Shown: positions 8,702 to 17,841, numbered from the stretch's first letter. The stretch: DNA of 64,000 nucleotides from an uncultured Pseudoflavonifractor sp. (GCF_944387275.1 NZ_CALXEG010000001.1:62001-126000); one strand, 5' to 3'. A program made the numbers and translations. The notes: generated by a model from the sequence alone, not told the origin.

Positions 8702-8730
8702 AGAACGGCCGTCCGCCGGGCGGCCGTTCT
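8702..8730 (+). other. Intercistronic stem-loop between binding protein and permease genes
   Basis: A perfect 10-bp stem, AGAACGGCCG (8702-8711) with CGGCCGTTCT (8721-8730), around a 9-base loop and with no T-run after it. Likely protects the 3' end of the binding-protein message or attenuates read-through, giving more binding protein than permease. Confidence 0.6.
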
Positions 8731-8768
8731 GTGCATTTCCGCCTACCCTGTCTGAGAGGAGTGCTCCC

Positions 8769-9737
8769 ATGGCCAAACACATCGCCAAGCGGCTGCTCCA
8801 GCTGATCCCGGTGCTGCTGCTGGTGTCCATCTTTTCCTTTCTCATCATCCACTTCGCCCCTGGCGACCCCCTGAACATGTACATCCGTCCCGACATGACC
8901 CAGGAGGAGATGGACACCCTGCGGGCCAATCTGGGCCTGGACGGCACCATTGTGGACCAGTATCTGGGCTGGCTGAACAACGTGCTCCACGGCAACCTGG
9001 GCAATTCCCTCACCAACAGCGGCCAGCCTGTGGCCGGCCGCATTCTGGAGGTGCTGCCCAACACCATTTTGCTGATGGGCACCTCTCTGGTGCTGTCCTT
9101 CCTCATCGCCATTCCCCTGGGCCTCATCGCGGGGCTGAAGAAGAATCAGTGGCCCGACCAGGTCATCAGCTTCTTCTCCTACATCGGCATCTCCATTCCC
9201 TCCTTCTGGTTCGGCCTGATTCTCATTATTGTGTTCTCCCTGGTGCTGAAGGTGCTGCCCAGCAGCGGCATCCACACCATCGGGGATGACAGTCTGCTGG
9301 ATCTGATCCGCCACCTCATCATGCCCAGCCTGGTGCTGAGCGTGGGCAATGTGGCCACCTTCACCCGCTACATCCGCTCCGCCACCATCTCCCAGCTGGA
9401 GGAGGAGTATGTGCTCACCGCCAAGGCCAAGGGCGTATCCCAGCGGGGCATTCTCTTCAGCCACGTGCTGAAAAACTGCCTGCTGCCGCTGATCACCCTG
9501 GCGGGCATGCGCTTTTCCAGCCTGGTGACCGGCTCCTTTATTGTGGAGTCGGTGTTCGGCTGGCCCGGCATGGGCACCCTGGGCATGTCGGCCATCAACA
9601 GTCTCAACTACCCCATGATCATGGGCTTCACCATGCTCTCCTGCCTGCTTCTGGTCGTGGGAAATCTCATTGCCGATCTGCTCTACTATGTGGCGGACCC
9701 CCGCATCAGGAGCGGCTTTCAGGAGGTGCAGGGCTGA
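8769..9737 (+). CDS. Peptide ABC transporter permease, DppB/OppB type
   Basis: 322-residue inner permease with six predicted membrane helices. The first follows KRLLQLIPVLLLVSIFSF; the binding-protein-dependent transport signature (EAA-like, AKAKGVSQRGILFSHVLKNCLLP) lies around residues 215-245. Length matches DppB/OppB. The ATG at 8769 follows GAGAGGAGTG. Its stop overlaps the start of the second permease by one base, indicating translational coupling within the importer operon. Confidence 0.92.
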   Translation: MAKHIAKRLLQLIPVLLLVSIFSFLIIHFAPGDPLNMYIRPDMTQEEMDTLRANLGLDGTIVDQYLGWLNNVLHGNLGNSLTNSGQPVAGRILEVLPNTILLMGTSLVLSFLIAIPLGLIAGLKKNQWPDQVISFFSYIGISIPSFWFGLILIIVFSLVLKVLPSSGIHTIGDDSLLDLIRHLIMPSLVLSVGNVATFTRYIRSATISQLEEEYVLTAKAKGVSQRGILFSHVLKNCLLPLITLAGMRFSSLVTGSFIVESVFGWPGMGTLGMSAINSLNYPMIMGFTMLSCLLLVVGNLIADLLYYVADPRIRSGFQEVQG

Positions 9738-10660
9738 TGGAACGTACCCTCAATTCCCCCATTGCCCCCGGACGGTTCCGGCGGGTGAGCCATCCCCCGG
9801 TTCAGACTGAGGTGTCCTACGACCGCAGCGCTCTGAGCCGGGTGTGGGCGGCTCTGCGGGCCAACCGGCTGGCCATGGTCTGCCTGGTGCTGATGATCAT
9901 CATCATCGCCGCCTCCATTCTGGCCCCCCTGTCCCCCTACGATCCGGACCTGTACGACCTGATGAACAAGCTGGCCCTGCCCAGCCTGGCCCACCCCTTC
10001 GGCACCGACGACCTGGGCCGGGACTACTTCACCCGGTCCCTGTACGGCGGTCGGGTGTCCCTGACCGTGGGCTTTTTCTCCATGCTGGTGTCGGTGGCCC
10101 TGGGCACCGTGGTGGGCACCGTCAGCGGCTACGTGGGCGGCGCGCTGGATATGGTGCTTATGCGCCTGCTGGACATCATCATGTCGGTGCCCACCTTCCT
10201 GCTCATCATCATCATCAACGCCTACATAAAGCCCGGCCTGCCCACCATGATCTTCATCATCGCCATCTTCTCCTGGATGGGGGTGGCCCGGATCGTGCGG
10301 GCCGAGACCATGAGCCTGAAGGAGCGGGACTTTGTGCTGGCGGCCAAGAACCTGGGCACCAGCGACTTTGTCATCATCTTCCGCCACATCATCCCCAACA
10401 TGAGCTCCTCCATCATCGTGGCGGCCAGCCTGTCCATCGCCCGGGCCATCCTCACCGAGTCCTCCCTCAGCTTTCTGGGCTTCGGTGTGCGCCTGCCCAA
10501 CGCCTCCTGGGGCTCCATGCTCCAGAACGCCCAGAGCGAGATTCTCTATAACCCGCTGCTGGCCGTGTTCCCCGGGCTTTTGATCCTGATCACGGTGCTC
10601 AGCTTCAACGTGCTGGGAGATGTGCTCCGCAGCGCCCTGGAGCCGAGGATCATCAAGTGA
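9737..10660 (+). CDS. Peptide ABC transporter permease, DppC/OppC type
   Basis: 307-residue second permease. An N-terminal cytoplasmic stretch precedes a first helix (RLAMVCLVLMIIIIAASI), then the OppC-type motif HPFGTDDLGRDYFTRSLYGG and the EAA loop (AAKNLGTSDFVIIFRHIIPN). It pairs with the DppB-type protein to form the membrane channel. The start overlaps the upstream stop by one base (TGATG). The downstream M20 gene starts inside its stop codon. Confidence 0.92.
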   Translation: MERTLNSPIAPGRFRRVSHPPVQTEVSYDRSALSRVWAALRANRLAMVCLVLMIIIIAASILAPLSPYDPDLYDLMNKLALPSLAHPFGTDDLGRDYFTRSLYGGRVSLTVGFFSMLVSVALGTVVGTVSGYVGGALDMVLMRLLDIIMSVPTFLLIIIINAYIKPGLPTMIFIIAIFSWMGVARIVRAETMSLKERDFVLAAKNLGTSDFVIIFRHIIPNMSSSIIVAASLSIARAILTESSLSFLGFGVRLPNASWGSMLQNAQSEILYNPLLAVFPGLLILITVLSFNVLGDVLRSALEPRIIK

Positions 10661-11805
10661 GGTGCGGCATGGAAGAACAGATGCTCAGAGATTATGTGGT
10701 GGGCCTGCGCCGGGCCTTCCACCAGGAGCCCGAGCTGGGGCTCAAGGAGTTTGAGACCAGCCGCCGGGTGCAGGAAGAGCTGTCCGCCCGGTCCATCCCC
10801 TTCCATATGGTGGGGGAAACCGGCGTGGTGGCCGAGATTTCCGGCGGCCGCCCCGGCCCCACTGTGCTGCTGCGGGCGGACATGGATGCCCTGCCCATCC
10901 AGGAGGCCACCGGCCTGCCCTTCGCCTCCCGGGTCCCCGGGGTGATGCACGCCTGCGGCCACGACGCCCACACCGCCATGCTGCTGGGGGCCGCCGCCCT
11001 GCTGTGGGAGGAGCGGGAGGCCCTGCCCGGCCGGGTGCGGCTGGTGTTTGAGCCGGCGGAGGAGTTCGCCGGGGCGGGCCGTGCCCTGCTGGAGGCCGGG
11101 ATACTGGACGGCGTGGACACAGTCTTTGCCGTCCACGTGGCCCCTAACCTGCCCTGCGGCGCGGTCAGCGTGCAGCCCGGGGTGCGCATGAGCGGCTGCG
11201 GCTTCTTCTCCCTGACCGTCAGGGGCAAGAGCGGCCACGGCTCCGCTCCCCACGAGGGGATCGACGTCATCCCGGCGGCCTGCGCCATGGTATCCGCCCT
11301 CCAGACGGTGGTCAGCCGGGAGGTGAGCCCCCGGGACTTTGTGGTCATCACGGTGGGCACCTTCCACGCCGGTACCGCCGCCAATATCCTGGCCGGCGAG
11401 GCCAAGCTGACCGGCACCATCCGGTACCAGAACCCGGCGCTGAAGGAGATGCTCCCCGCCGCGTTGGAGCGGGTGCTCCGGGGCACGGCGGAGGCCTTCC
11501 GGGTGACCATAGACCTGAAGTGCGGTATGGGCCTGTCCCCCGTGGTCAACGACGCCGCCTGTTCCGCCGTGGCGGAGCGGGCCGCCGCCGGACTGCTGGA
11601 GGCGGCGGAGCTGCCCATGGGCACCGGATCGGACGATTTTTCCTACTACACCCAGCGTGTCCCCGGGGTGTACGCCTTTCTGGGCACCGGCGGGGACCAC
11701 CCTATCCACCACGAGTGCTTCACTCTGGACGAGGACGCCCTGGCGCCGGGCAGCCGGCTGTACGCCCGCTATGCGGAGGAATATCTGAGAGGAGGATGCC
11801 TGTGA
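10657..11805 (+). CDS. M20-family amidohydrolase (hippurate/N-acyl amino acid hydrolase type)
   Basis: 382-residue binuclear metallopeptidase of the M20D aminoacylase group. Metal-binding landmarks are RADMDALPIQE, MHACGHDAHTAML, and the catalytic glutamates in EPAEEFAGAG; the lid domain spans about residues 180-290. The group removes acyl groups from N-acyl amino acids such as hippurate, indole-acetyl amino acids or N-acetyl-cysteine conjugates. The GTG at 10657 overlaps the permease stop (GTGA) with GAGG upstream; an ATG at 10669 is a close alternative. Being embedded between permease and ATPase genes, it most likely acts on the imported ligand. Confidence 0.9.
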   Translation: MRCGMEEQMLRDYVVGLRRAFHQEPELGLKEFETSRRVQEELSARSIPFHMVGETGVVAEISGGRPGPTVLLRADMDALPIQEATGLPFASRVPGVMHACGHDAHTAMLLGAAALLWEEREALPGRVRLVFEPAEEFAGAGRALLEAGILDGVDTVFAVHVAPNLPCGAVSVQPGVRMSGCGFFSLTVRGKSGHGSAPHEGIDVIPAACAMVSALQTVVSREVSPRDFVVITVGTFHAGTAANILAGEAKLTGTIRYQNPALKEMLPAALERVLRGTAEAFRVTIDLKCGMGLSPVVNDAACSAVAERAAAGLLEAAELPMGTGSDDFSYYTQRVPGVYAFLGTGGDHPIHHECFTLDEDALAPGSRLYARYAEEYLRGGCL

Positions 11806-12830
11806 GTCAGCCGCTTTTGGAGGTCAAGGACCTGCGGGTGTCCTACCGCACCTACGCCGGCGAGGTCCAGGCGGTGCGGGGCCTGTCCTTCTCCATGGGG
11901 CGGGGCGAGACCCTGGCCGTGGTGGGCGAGTCGGGCTGCGGCAAGTCGGTGAGCGCCAAGGCCCTGATGGGGCTGATCAACTGCCCCCCCGGCGAGGTCA
12001 AGCCGGGCAGCCAGGTGCTCTTTGAGGGGAAGAACGTGCTGGACTTCACCCCCGCGGAGTGGTCCGCCTTCCGTGGCAGAGAGTGCGCCATGATCTTTCA
12101 GGACGCCCTGGCCGCCCTCAACCCCACGGTGACGGTGGGGCGGCAGATCGCGGAGAACCTGACGGTCCACCATATGGCGGGCCGCGCCCAGGCCATGGCC
12201 CGCGCGGTGGAGATGCTCTCCCTGGTGGGCATCTCCCAGCCCCAGGAGCGGGCCAGGCAGTACCCCCATGAGTTCTCCGGCGGCATGCGCCAGCGGGCCA
12301 TGATCGCCATGGCCCTGGCCTGCGGCCCCAAGCTGCTCATCGCCGACGAGCCCACCACCGCCCTGGATGTGACCATCCAGGCCCAGATCATCAGGCTCAT
12401 CAAGGAGATGCAGCAGAAATTCCAGATGTCCGTGCTGCTCATCACCCACGACCTGGGGGTGGTGGCGGACATCGCCCAGAACATCGCGGTGGTGTACGCC
12501 GGGCGCATCGTGGAGTACGGCGCCCGGGACGACATCTTCTACGACCAGCGCCACCCCTACACCTGGTCCCTGCTCCGGTCCATCCCCCGGCTGGACCTGG
12601 ACGGGAAGAAGCAGCTGGTGTCCATCGAGGGCATGCCCCCCGATCTGATCTCTCCCCCGGCGGGCTGTCCCTTTGCCCCCCGGTGCCCCTGGTGCATGGA
12701 GATCTGCGCGGAGGAGGCGCCCCCTCAGGTGTCCTTCTCCGGCGGCCACACCTGCAGCTGCTGGCTCCATCACCCAGACGCGCCCAAGAGCGATCTTCCA
12801 TTTCAGGCAGGGGACGGTGTACTATGCTAG
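11802..12830 (+). CDS. Oligopeptide ABC transporter ATP-binding protein, DppD/OppD type
   Basis: 342-residue ATPase. Walker A ([16 protein letters not shown]) lies near residue 45, the signature ([16 protein letters not shown]) near 160, Walker B ([12 protein letters not shown]) near 180, and the C-terminal oligopeptide-transporter extension has a Cys cluster ([17 protein letters not shown]) that in relatives may bind an Fe-S cluster. The GTG at 11802 is chosen because AGAGGAGG lies 6 bases upstream and it overlaps the M20 stop (GTGA); the ATG at 11796 abuts the ribosome site. It powers the importer together with the DppF-type ATPase. Confidence 0.92.
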   Translation: MSQPLLEVKDLRVSYRTYAGEVQAVRGLSFSMGRGETLAVVGESGCGKSVSAKALMGLINCPPGEVKPGSQVLFEGKNVLDFTPAEWSAFRGRECAMIFQDALAALNPTVTVGRQIAENLTVHHMAGRAQAMARAVEMLSLVGISQPQERARQYPHEFSGGMRQRAMIAMALACGPKLLIADEPTTALDVTIQAQIIRLIKEMQQKFQMSVLLITHDLGVVADIAQNIAVVYAGRIVEYGARDDIFYDQRHPYTWSLLRSIPRLDLDGKKQLVSIEGMPPDLISPPAGCPFAPRCPWCMEICAEEAPPQVSFSGGHTCSCWLHHPDAPKSDLPFQAGDGVLC

Positions 12831-13786
12831 AAACGAATGAGACAGCCCTTGAGGTCAAGGGGCTGAAGAAATACTTCCGCACCGGCGGCGGACTGCTGAA
12901 GGCGGTGGACGGCGTCAGCTTCACCATCCGCCGGGGGGAGACCCTGGGTCTGGTTGGCGAGTCGGGCTGCGGCAAGACCACCTGCGGCCGCACCTGCGTG
13001 GGGCTCTACAGCAAGACCGGCGGACAGGTGCTCTACCGGGGCAAGGATGTCCACAGCCTCCGGGGCAAGGAGCGCAAGGCCTTCACCAAGCAGGTGCAGA
13101 CCATCTTTCAGGACCCCTACGCCTCCCTGGACCCCCGCCTGCGGGTGGAGGAAATTGTGGCCGAGGGCATGCGCAACCACGGCATCTGCCCCTCCGCCAA
13201 AGAGCGGCGGGAGCGGGTGTACCAGCTGCTGGAGCTGGTGGGCCTGAGCAAGGAGCACGCCGGGCGGTACATCCACGAGTTTTCCGGCGGCCAGCGCCAG
13301 CGCATCGGCATCGCCCGGGCCCTGGCGGTGGACCCGGAGTTCGTCCTCTGCGACGAGCCCATCTCCGCTCTGGACGTGTCCATCCAGGCCCAGATCGTCA
13401 ACCTGCTGGTGCGCCTCCAGGAGGAGCGGGGCCTGACCTATCTGTTCATTGCCCACGACCTGTCCATGGTCAAGCATATCTCCGACCGGGTGGCGGTCAT
13501 GTACCTGGGCACCATCGTGGAGATCACCACCTCCTCCGAGCTGTACGCCCACCCGGCCCACCCCTATACCAGGGCCCTCCTGTCCGCCATTCCCATCCCC
13601 AACCCCCGGGTGGAGGAGCAGCGGGTGCGCACCGTGCTGGAGGGCGAGGTGCCCAGCCCCATCGACCCGCCGCCGGGCTGCCGGTTCCACAGCCGGTGCC
13701 CCTACGCCACCGACCGCTGCGCCCAGGAGGCGCCGGTCCTCCGAGAGATTGCCCCCGGCCACTCCGTGGCCTGCCATATTGTCTGA
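12824..13786 (+). CDS. Oligopeptide ABC transporter ATP-binding protein, DppF/OppF type
   Basis: 320-residue second ATPase of the importer. Walker A ([14 protein letters not shown]) lies near residue 45, the signature ([16 protein letters not shown]) near 155, Walker B ([12 protein letters not shown]) near 172, and the C-terminal Cys-containing extension ([17 protein letters not shown]) is present. The ATG at 12824 overlaps the DppD-type gene by seven bases. Only 27 bases separate its stop from the next gene, with no terminator, so the reductase genes downstream are probably on the same transcript. Confidence 0.92.
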   Translation: MLETNETALEVKGLKKYFRTGGGLLKAVDGVSFTIRRGETLGLVGESGCGKTTCGRTCVGLYSKTGGQVLYRGKDVHSLRGKERKAFTKQVQTIFQDPYASLDPRLRVEEIVAEGMRNHGICPSAKERRERVYQLLELVGLSKEHAGRYIHEFSGGQRQRIGIARALAVDPEFVLCDEPISALDVSIQAQIVNLLVRLQEERGLTYLFIAHDLSMVKHISDRVAVMYLGTIVEITTSSELYAHPAHPYTRALLSAIPIPNPRVEEQRVRTVLEGEVPSPIDPPPGCRFHSRCPYATDRCAQEAPVLREIAPGHSVACHIV

Positions 13787-13813
13787 TTATTTTAAAAAAG
13801 GGAGATGTCCGAG

Positions 13814-14980
13814 ATGGAACAGACCAACATCAAGCTGCCCGCCGACTTTGAGACCTACGGAGAGGCCCGAAAGGCGGGCTTCCTGCGCATGAAGCAGCTG
13901 AAGGACCAGGGCGCCCGTGTGGTGGGCATGTTCTGCTCCTTTGTGCCCACCGAGCTGGTGTACGCGGCGGGGGCCCTGCCCGTGGGGCTGTGCGCCTTCA
14001 CCGAGGAGCCCATCCCCGCCGCCGAGGCCAACCTGCCCCGGAACCTGTGCCCCCTCATCAAGGCCAGCTACGGCTTTGCCCTCACCGACACCTGCCCCTA
14101 CTTCTACTTCTCCGACTTTGTGGTGGGCGAGACCACCTGCGACGGCAAGAAGAAGATGTTTGAACTCCTCAATGAGATCAAGGACACCTATGTCATGCAG
14201 CTGCCCCACAGCCGGGACGAGGCCGCGCTGGCCTTCTGGCGGGACCAGATCATCGCCTTCAAGCGCAAGCTGGAGGACTTTTACGGCGTCACCATCACCG
14301 AGGACGACATCCGCCAGGCCATCAAACGGAAGAACCGGGAGCGGGACGTGATGCTCCGCTACCTGGAGCTGGGCAAGCTGAACCCGGCCCCCATGAGCGG
14401 CTATGAGATGGGCACCCGTGTGGACGCGGGCAGCTTCTCCTTTGACCTGGACCAGCGGTGCAACATCATCGAGGCCCGGACGGCGGAGGTGCTGGAGCAG
14501 TGGAAGGCTAACAAGGACTCCCTGCCCACCGACCGGCCCCGCCTGCTGGTCACCGGCTGTCCCAACGCGGGCGTGCGGGAGAAGATCATCAAGGCCGTGG
14601 AGGAGCTGGGGGCCGACGTGGTGGCCTTCGACACCTGCAACGGCATCCGGGAAAAGGTGGAGAAGGTGGACGAGTCCGACCCCGACGTGTACCACGCCCT
14701 GGCTGTGAAGTATCTCAACATTAACTGCTCGGTCATGAGCCCCAACGACAGCCGCCGGAACTACATCGGCGAGATGATCGACTCCTACGCGGTGGACGGG
14801 GTGATTGAAATTGTGCTCCAATCCTGTCATACTTACGATGTGGAGGCTTTCTTCATCAAGCGCTTTGTCACCCAGGAGAAGGGCCTGCCCTACCTGAACA
14901 TTGAGACCGACTACTCTCAGGCGGACAAGGGTCAGATCAACACCCGCCTTGCCGCCTTCCTGGAGACGATTGAGAAATGA
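13814..14980 (+). CDS. Double-cubane-cluster anaerobic reductase (2-hydroxyacyl-CoA dehydratase family)
   Basis: 388-residue protein of the HgdB/FldB-like superfamily. Single-gene members that pair only with an activase form homodimers carrying an [8Fe-9S] double-cubane cluster (DCCP; YjiM in enterobacteria). Candidate cluster cysteines are spread through the chain: MFCSFVPTE, RNLCPLIKAS, TDTCPYFY, ETTCDGKKKM, TGCPNAG, DTCNGI and QSCHTYD. No second dehydratase subunit is encoded. The ATG at 13814 is preferred because GGGAG lies 9 bases before it; the ATG at 13805 abuts that site. The physiological substrate is unknown; related enzymes reduce small unsaturated molecules in vitro. Confidence 0.85.
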   Translation: MEQTNIKLPADFETYGEARKAGFLRMKQLKDQGARVVGMFCSFVPTELVYAAGALPVGLCAFTEEPIPAAEANLPRNLCPLIKASYGFALTDTCPYFYFSDFVVGETTCDGKKKMFELLNEIKDTYVMQLPHSRDEAALAFWRDQIIAFKRKLEDFYGVTITEDDIRQAIKRKNRERDVMLRYLELGKLNPAPMSGYEMGTRVDAGSFSFDLDQRCNIIEARTAEVLEQWKANKDSLPTDRPRLLVTGCPNAGVREKIIKAVEELGADVVAFDTCNGIREKVEKVDESDPDVYHALAVKYLNINCSVMSPNDSRRNYIGEMIDSYAVDGVIEIVLQSCHTYDVEAFFIKRFVTQEKGLPYLNIETDYSQADKGQINTRLAAFLETIEK

Positions 14981-15747
14981 AGTACTTTGCCGGAATCGAC
15001 ATCGGCTCCACCGCCTCCAAGGTGGTGGTGCTGGACGGGACGGACATGGTGGACCACTTTGTCCTGCCCACGGGCTGGAGCAGCAAGGAGACCTCCGGCG
15101 AGATCGCCCGCCGGCTGGAGGCGGACGGCCATCCCATCGGGGAGGACATGAAGATCATCGCCACCGGTTACGGCCGGGTGGCGGTGGACTACGCGGCCAA
15201 GACGGTGACGGAGATCACCTGCCACGGCCGGGGCGGCTGGTACCTGCTGGGCCGGGACTGCACCATCGTGGACATCGGCGGCCAGGACACCAAGGTCATC
15301 ACCGTGGAAAACGGCATGCCCACCAGCTTTCTCATGAACGACAAGTGCTCGGCGGGCACGGGCAAGTTCCTGGAGATCATGGCCAACCGTCTTGGGGTGG
15401 ACCTGACCGAGCTGTTCACCCTGGCGGAGGCGGGGACCCCTCTGGCCATCAGCTCCATGTGCACCGTGTTTGCCGAGAGCGAGGTCATCAGCCACATCGG
15501 CGCCGGGGAGAAGCGGGAGGACATCGCCGCCGGCGTGGTGGACTCGGTGGTGAGCAAGGTAGCGGGCCTGTGCGCCCGGCACACCCTGAAGGAGGACCTG
15601 TTTCTCACCGGCGGCCTGTGCGACAGCGCCTACCTGGTGGACCGGCTGTCCCACAAGCTCAAGCGGCCCGTCCTCACCCACCCCCTGGGCCGGTATGCCG
15701 GCGCCCTGGGCGCGGCTCTCATTGCCCGGGGCAAGCCGTCCAAGTAA
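14977..15747 (+). CDS. Acyl-CoA dehydratase activase (BadF/HgdC/YjiL family)
   Basis: 256-residue ASKHA-fold ATPase. The phosphate-binding motif IDIGSTASKVVVLDG is N-terminal, a second motif (IVDIGGQDTKVI) follows, and NDKCSAGTGKFLE (Cys ~123) and SSMCTVFAESEV (Cys ~162) provide the two cysteines per subunit that bridge the dimer [4Fe-4S] cluster. It uses ATP hydrolysis to inject low-potential electrons into the double-cubane partner. It overlaps the reductase gene by four bases (ATGA), tight coupling that supports a dedicated pair. An electron donor, probably ferredoxin or flavodoxin, is not encoded here. Confidence 0.9.
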   Translation: MKYFAGIDIGSTASKVVVLDGTDMVDHFVLPTGWSSKETSGEIARRLEADGHPIGEDMKIIATGYGRVAVDYAAKTVTEITCHGRGGWYLLGRDCTIVDIGGQDTKVITVENGMPTSFLMNDKCSAGTGKFLEIMANRLGVDLTELFTLAEAGTPLAISSMCTVFAESEVISHIGAGEKREDIAAGVVDSVVSKVAGLCARHTLKEDLFLTGGLCDSAYLVDRLSHKLKRPVLTHPLGRYAGALGAALIARGKPSK

Positions 15748-15796
15748 CAAAACACATGGAAACCCATCCACATACAGAACAGGAGGACTGATTGAT

Positions 15797-16420
15797 ATGC
15801 TGAAAAAAGTAAACGCCATGGGCGACCCCTGCCCCATCCCTGTCATCAAGACCAAGAACGCCATCAAGGAGCTTACCGGCCCCGGCACGGTGGAGGTCCT
15901 GGTGGACAACGAGACCGCGGTACAGAACCTGACCCGTCTGGCCAACAACAACGGCTATGCCGTCAAGTCTGAGAAGCTGGGCGACAAGGAGTTCCGGGTG
16001 GTGATGGAGGTCACCGGCGCCCCCGCGGCCCAGGCCCAGGAGGACGACAGCGAGACCTGCCTGGTGCCCGCCGGCACCGGCCGGAGCAGCACCGTGGTGG
16101 TCATCTCCTCCCCCTGCATGGGCACCGGCAGCGACGAGCTGGGTGCCACGCTGATGAAGAGCTTCATCTTCGCCCTCACCCAGCAGGACACCCTGCCCAA
16201 GACCATCCTCTTCTACAACGGCGGCGCCAAGCTGACCACCGAGGGCTCCGCCTCTCTGGACGACCTGAAGAGCCTGGAGGCCCAGGGCGTGGAGATCCTC
16301 ACCTGCGGCACCTGTCTGAACTTCTTCGGCCTGACCGACAAGCTGAAGGTGGGCGGCGTCACCAACATGTACGACATTGTGGAGAAGATGAGCTCCGCCG
16401 GCCGGGTCGTCCGGCCCTGA
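15797..16420 (+). CDS. yedF: YedF: sulfurtransferase-like selenium metabolism protein
   Basis: 207-residue two-domain protein. The N-terminal TusA-like domain (~1-75) has the sulfur-carrier motif GDPCPIPVIK (Cys12); the C-terminal DsrE-like domain (~95-205) ends with ILTCGTCLNFFGL near residues 168-176. The family is a genomic marker of selenium metabolism and is thought to carry or transfer sulfur or selenium. AGGAGG lies 10 bases before the ATG at 15797. It is followed closely by DUF3343 and a cysteine desulfurase-like gene, the known accessory set of selenium-dependent molybdenum hydroxylase or selenium labile-use systems. No selD or hydroxylase is present in this window. Confidence 0.85.
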   Translation: MLKKVNAMGDPCPIPVIKTKNAIKELTGPGTVEVLVDNETAVQNLTRLANNNGYAVKSEKLGDKEFRVVMEVTGAPAAQAQEDDSETCLVPAGTGRSSTVVVISSPCMGTGSDELGATLMKSFIFALTQQDTLPKTILFYNGGAKLTTEGSASLDDLKSLEAQGVEILTCGTCLNFFGLTDKLKVGGVTNMYDIVEKMSSAGRVVRP

Positions 16421-16428
16421 GGCGCGCC

Positions 16429-16671
16429 ATGCGGGAGAAAAAGCCTGCCCTTATCATCACCTTTTCCACCACCACCGACGCCATGGGCATGGAGCAGTTC
16501 TGCGGCAAAAACGGCCTGCCGGGCCGACTGATCCCGGTGCCCCGTGAGATCAGCGCGGGCTGCGGCCTGGCCTGGAAGGCCCCCGTGGAGGCCCAGGAGC
16601 AGCTGCTGTCCGCCATGACGGACGCGGGCATGCACTGGCAGGAGACCCGGGTGCTGGAGCTGTGGGTTTGA
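16429..16671 (+). CDS. DUF3343 small protein (putative Se/S carrier)
   Basis: 80-residue protein matching the DUF3343 pattern: an N-terminal strand ALIITFSTTTDAMGMEQFC, then VPREISAGCGLAWKAP with the conserved Cys-Gly pair, and a short helical C-terminus. The family occurs beside YedF-like proteins and is regarded as a possible sulfur or selenium carrier. It starts 8 bases after yedF, so the two are translationally linked. Confidence 0.78.
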   Translation: MREKKPALIITFSTTTDAMGMEQFCGKNGLPGRLIPVPREISAGCGLAWKAPVEAQEQLLSAMTDAGMHWQETRVLELWV

Positions 16672-16701
16672 CCCCGAAAAAGCCATAGGAGATGAGTTCC
16701 C

Positions 16702-17841
16702 TTGATCTATCTGGACAACGCGGCCACCACCCGGCAGAAGCCGCCCCAGGTCATCGACGCGGTGGTGAACGCCATGACCACCATGGGCAACGCCTCCCGG
16801 GGCGCCCACGGCAGCGCCCTACAGGCCTCCCGGGCGGTGTATGACGCCCGGTGCAAGCTGGCAAAGCTGTTGGGCTGCCCCCGGGCGGACCATGTGGTCT
16901 TCACCTGCAACTCCACCGAGGCCCTGAACATCGCCATCAACGGCACATTATCCCCCGGGGACCATGTGATCTCCACCGACCTGGAGCACAACTCCGTCCT
17001 CCGTCCCCTGTACCGGCTGGAGGCGGAGCGAAACGTGGCCCTCAGCTTTGTGCCCGCCGACAAGCAGGGCCGCCCGGACATGTCCGCCTTTGAGACCCTC
17101 ATCCGGCCCGAGACAAAGGCCATCGTGTGCACCCACGCCTCCAATCTGACGGGCAACATGATCGACATCGCCCGGGTGGGGGCCATTGCCAAGGCCCACG
17201 GCCTGCTCTTCATCGTGGACGCCTCCCAGACCGCGGGGGCCGCTCCCATCGACATGGAGGCCATGGGCATCGACATCCTCTGCTTCACCGGCCACAAGGG
17301 CCTGATGGGCCCCCAGGGCACCGGCGGGCTGTGCGTCCGCCCCGGTGTGGAGATCCGCCCCTGGAAGGTGGGCGGCTCGGGGGTGCAGTCTTACAGTAAA
17401 ACCCAGCCGGAGGAATACCCCACCCGGCTGGAGGCGGGCACTCTGAACAGCCACGGCATCATGGGCCTCTCCGCCGCCCTGGACTTTATCGAGGCCACCG
17501 GCGTGGACACCATCGCCCGCCGGGAGGAGGCCCTGATGCGGCGGTTCTACGACGGGGTCGCAGGCCTGAAGGGGGTCACGGTGTACGGGGACTTCACCCA
17601 GGCCCACCGGGCCGCCATCGTGGCGCTGAACATCGGGAACATGGACTCCAGCGAGGTGTCCGACATCCTCAGCACCGACTACGACATTGCCACCCGCCCC
17701 GGCGCCCACTGTGCGCCCCGGATGCACCAGGCCCTGGGCACCACGGAGCAGGGCGCGGTGCGGTTCAGCTTCTCCTGGTACAACACCGAGGAGGAGGTGG
17801 ACGCCGCCGTCCGTGCGGTGGCCGACCTGGCAGAAGGCTGA
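16702..17841 (+). CDS. Cysteine desulfurase-like aminotransferase class V (EF2568 family)
   Basis: 379-residue PLP enzyme. It begins MIYLDNAATTRQKPP, carries the PLP lysine in CFTGHKGLMGPQG (Lys ~199) and a loop cysteine in RPGAHCAPRMHQALGT (Cys ~337), the persulfide site in cysteine desulfurases. This branch (EF2568-like) is usually found with YedF and selenium accessory genes, suggesting release of sulfur or selenium from (seleno)cysteine. The TTG start at 16702 has AGGAG 10 bases upstream, and the alignable N-terminus begins there. It is the last gene before a strong bidirectional terminator. Confidence 0.87.
   Translation: MIYLDNAATTRQKPPQVIDAVVNAMTTMGNASRGAHGSALQASRAVYDARCKLAKLLGCPRADHVVFTCNSTEALNIAINGTLSPGDHVISTDLEHNSVLRPLYRLEAERNVALSFVPADKQGRPDMSAFETLIRPETKAIVCTHASNLTGNMIDIARVGAIAKAHGLLFIVDASQTAGAAPIDMEAMGIDILCFTGHKGLMGPQGTGGLCVRPGVEIRPWKVGGSGVQSYSKTQPEEYPTRLEAGTLNSHGIMGLSAALDFIEATGVDTIARREEALMRRFYDGVAGLKGVTVYGDFTQAHRAAIVALNIGNMDSSEVSDILSTDYDIATRPGAHCAPRMHQALGTTEQGAVRFSFSWYNTEEEVDAAVRAVADLAEG

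Noticed and set aside
6966-9464. 832-codon minus-strand open frame opposite the binding protein and permease
   Set aside because: Antisense shadow with Val/Gly/His/Gln bias and no domain; the plus-strand genes are unambiguous.
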